From NCBI GenBank assembly GCA_964462125.1, contig CAYWXT010000141.1:1-14121 (forward strand): a stretch of 14,121 nucleotides of DNA. The letters run 5' to 3'. Below the pieces are notes generated by a model, which saw only the letters and a list, made by a program, of their open reading frames with translations, was not told where the DNA came from and ran no database searches. A program made the position numbers and the translations under genes. Below are positions 14,001 through 14,121 of the stretch, piece after piece. Each line of letters opens with the position of its first letter. Position 1 is the stretch's first letter. The DNA comes from JAWLFY01 sp964462125. GTDB taxonomy: Bacteria > Planctomycetota > Planctomycetia > Pirellulales > Pirellulaceae.

Positions 14001-14121
14001 ATGCATCACCTCGTGGACTACGGAATTCGTCCCCGCCCCCGAACGTTGCGCGCGATCGCGGTGGTGGTCACCATCGCGGCGGCCGTCGGCAACGTTGCCG
14101 CCAGCGCCCAAGAAGGGCTCT
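14001..14121 (+). CDS. Secreted protein, 5' part only (cut by the window end)
   Basis: Forty codons are visible before the window ends. They encode a signal peptide: a basic N-region (RPRPRTLRA), a hydrophobic core (IAVVVTIAAAVGNVAA) and a cleavage-like ASA|QE at about 35-37. The ATG is fixed by an excellent Shine-Dalgarno sequence. It starts 63 bp after the proton-channel stop in the same direction, so it is probably the next gene of the operon, although a separate promoter in the gap cannot be excluded. In ExbB/TolQ operons the following genes are often ExbD/TolR, further ExbB-like proteins with signal peptides, or periplasmic partners; the visible part cannot decide between these. Confidence 0.75.
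   Translation, partial: MHHLVDYGIRPRPRTLRAIAVVVTIAAAVGNVAASAQEGL

Overview
The window is GC-rich and densely packed with genes on both strands. Several family signatures suggest a planctomycete, probably a Pirellulaceae (Rhodopirellula-like) bacterium. These are a Tat-exported Gfo/Idh/MocA oxidoreductase, a leucine-rich-repeat lipoprotein built from 24-residue units, a cysteine-rich secreted barrel-like protein of the DUF6666 type, a DUF2267 protein, and weak or absent Shine-Dalgarno sequences before many genes. The taxonomic call rests on recalled family distributions and was not checked by a search.

Left part (1-3668): the 3' part of a conserved hypothetical gene, a small two-helix membrane protein on the minus strand, a gene-free stretch of about 435 bases, a stand-alone HDOD-domain protein on the plus strand, and a convergent secreted cysteine-rich protein on the minus strand. 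A strong hairpin separates the last two.

Middle part (3826-7091): three minus-strand genes. They are dapA (4-hydroxy-tetrahydrodipicolinate synthase, lysine/diaminopimelate pathway), a DUF2267 protein, and a Gfo/Idh/MocA oxidoreductase with a twin-arginine signal. The spaces between them are rich in structure. Two short tandem-repeat arrays (3 x 17 bp and 4 x 19 bp) lie upstream of dapA, a hairpin follows the DUF2267 gene, and a two-copy 32-bp repeat overlapping a GC hairpin follows the oxidoreductase.

Right part (7492-14121): a plus-strand gene set that is almost certainly one operon. It runs from an LRR lipoprotein to a 771-aa membrane GTPase-like protein (1-bp gap), a second 640-aa membrane GTPase-like protein (4-bp GTGA overlap), and an ExbB/TolQ/MotA-type proton-channel protein (4-bp TTGA overlap with a strong ribosome-binding site). 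After 63 bp a signal-peptide protein begins and runs off the window. Two non-identical membrane NTPases, an energised proton channel and two exported proteins, all translationally coupled or closely spaced, form the most interesting feature here. I infer an envelope or membrane-remodelling machine, but the sequence alone does not prove a function.
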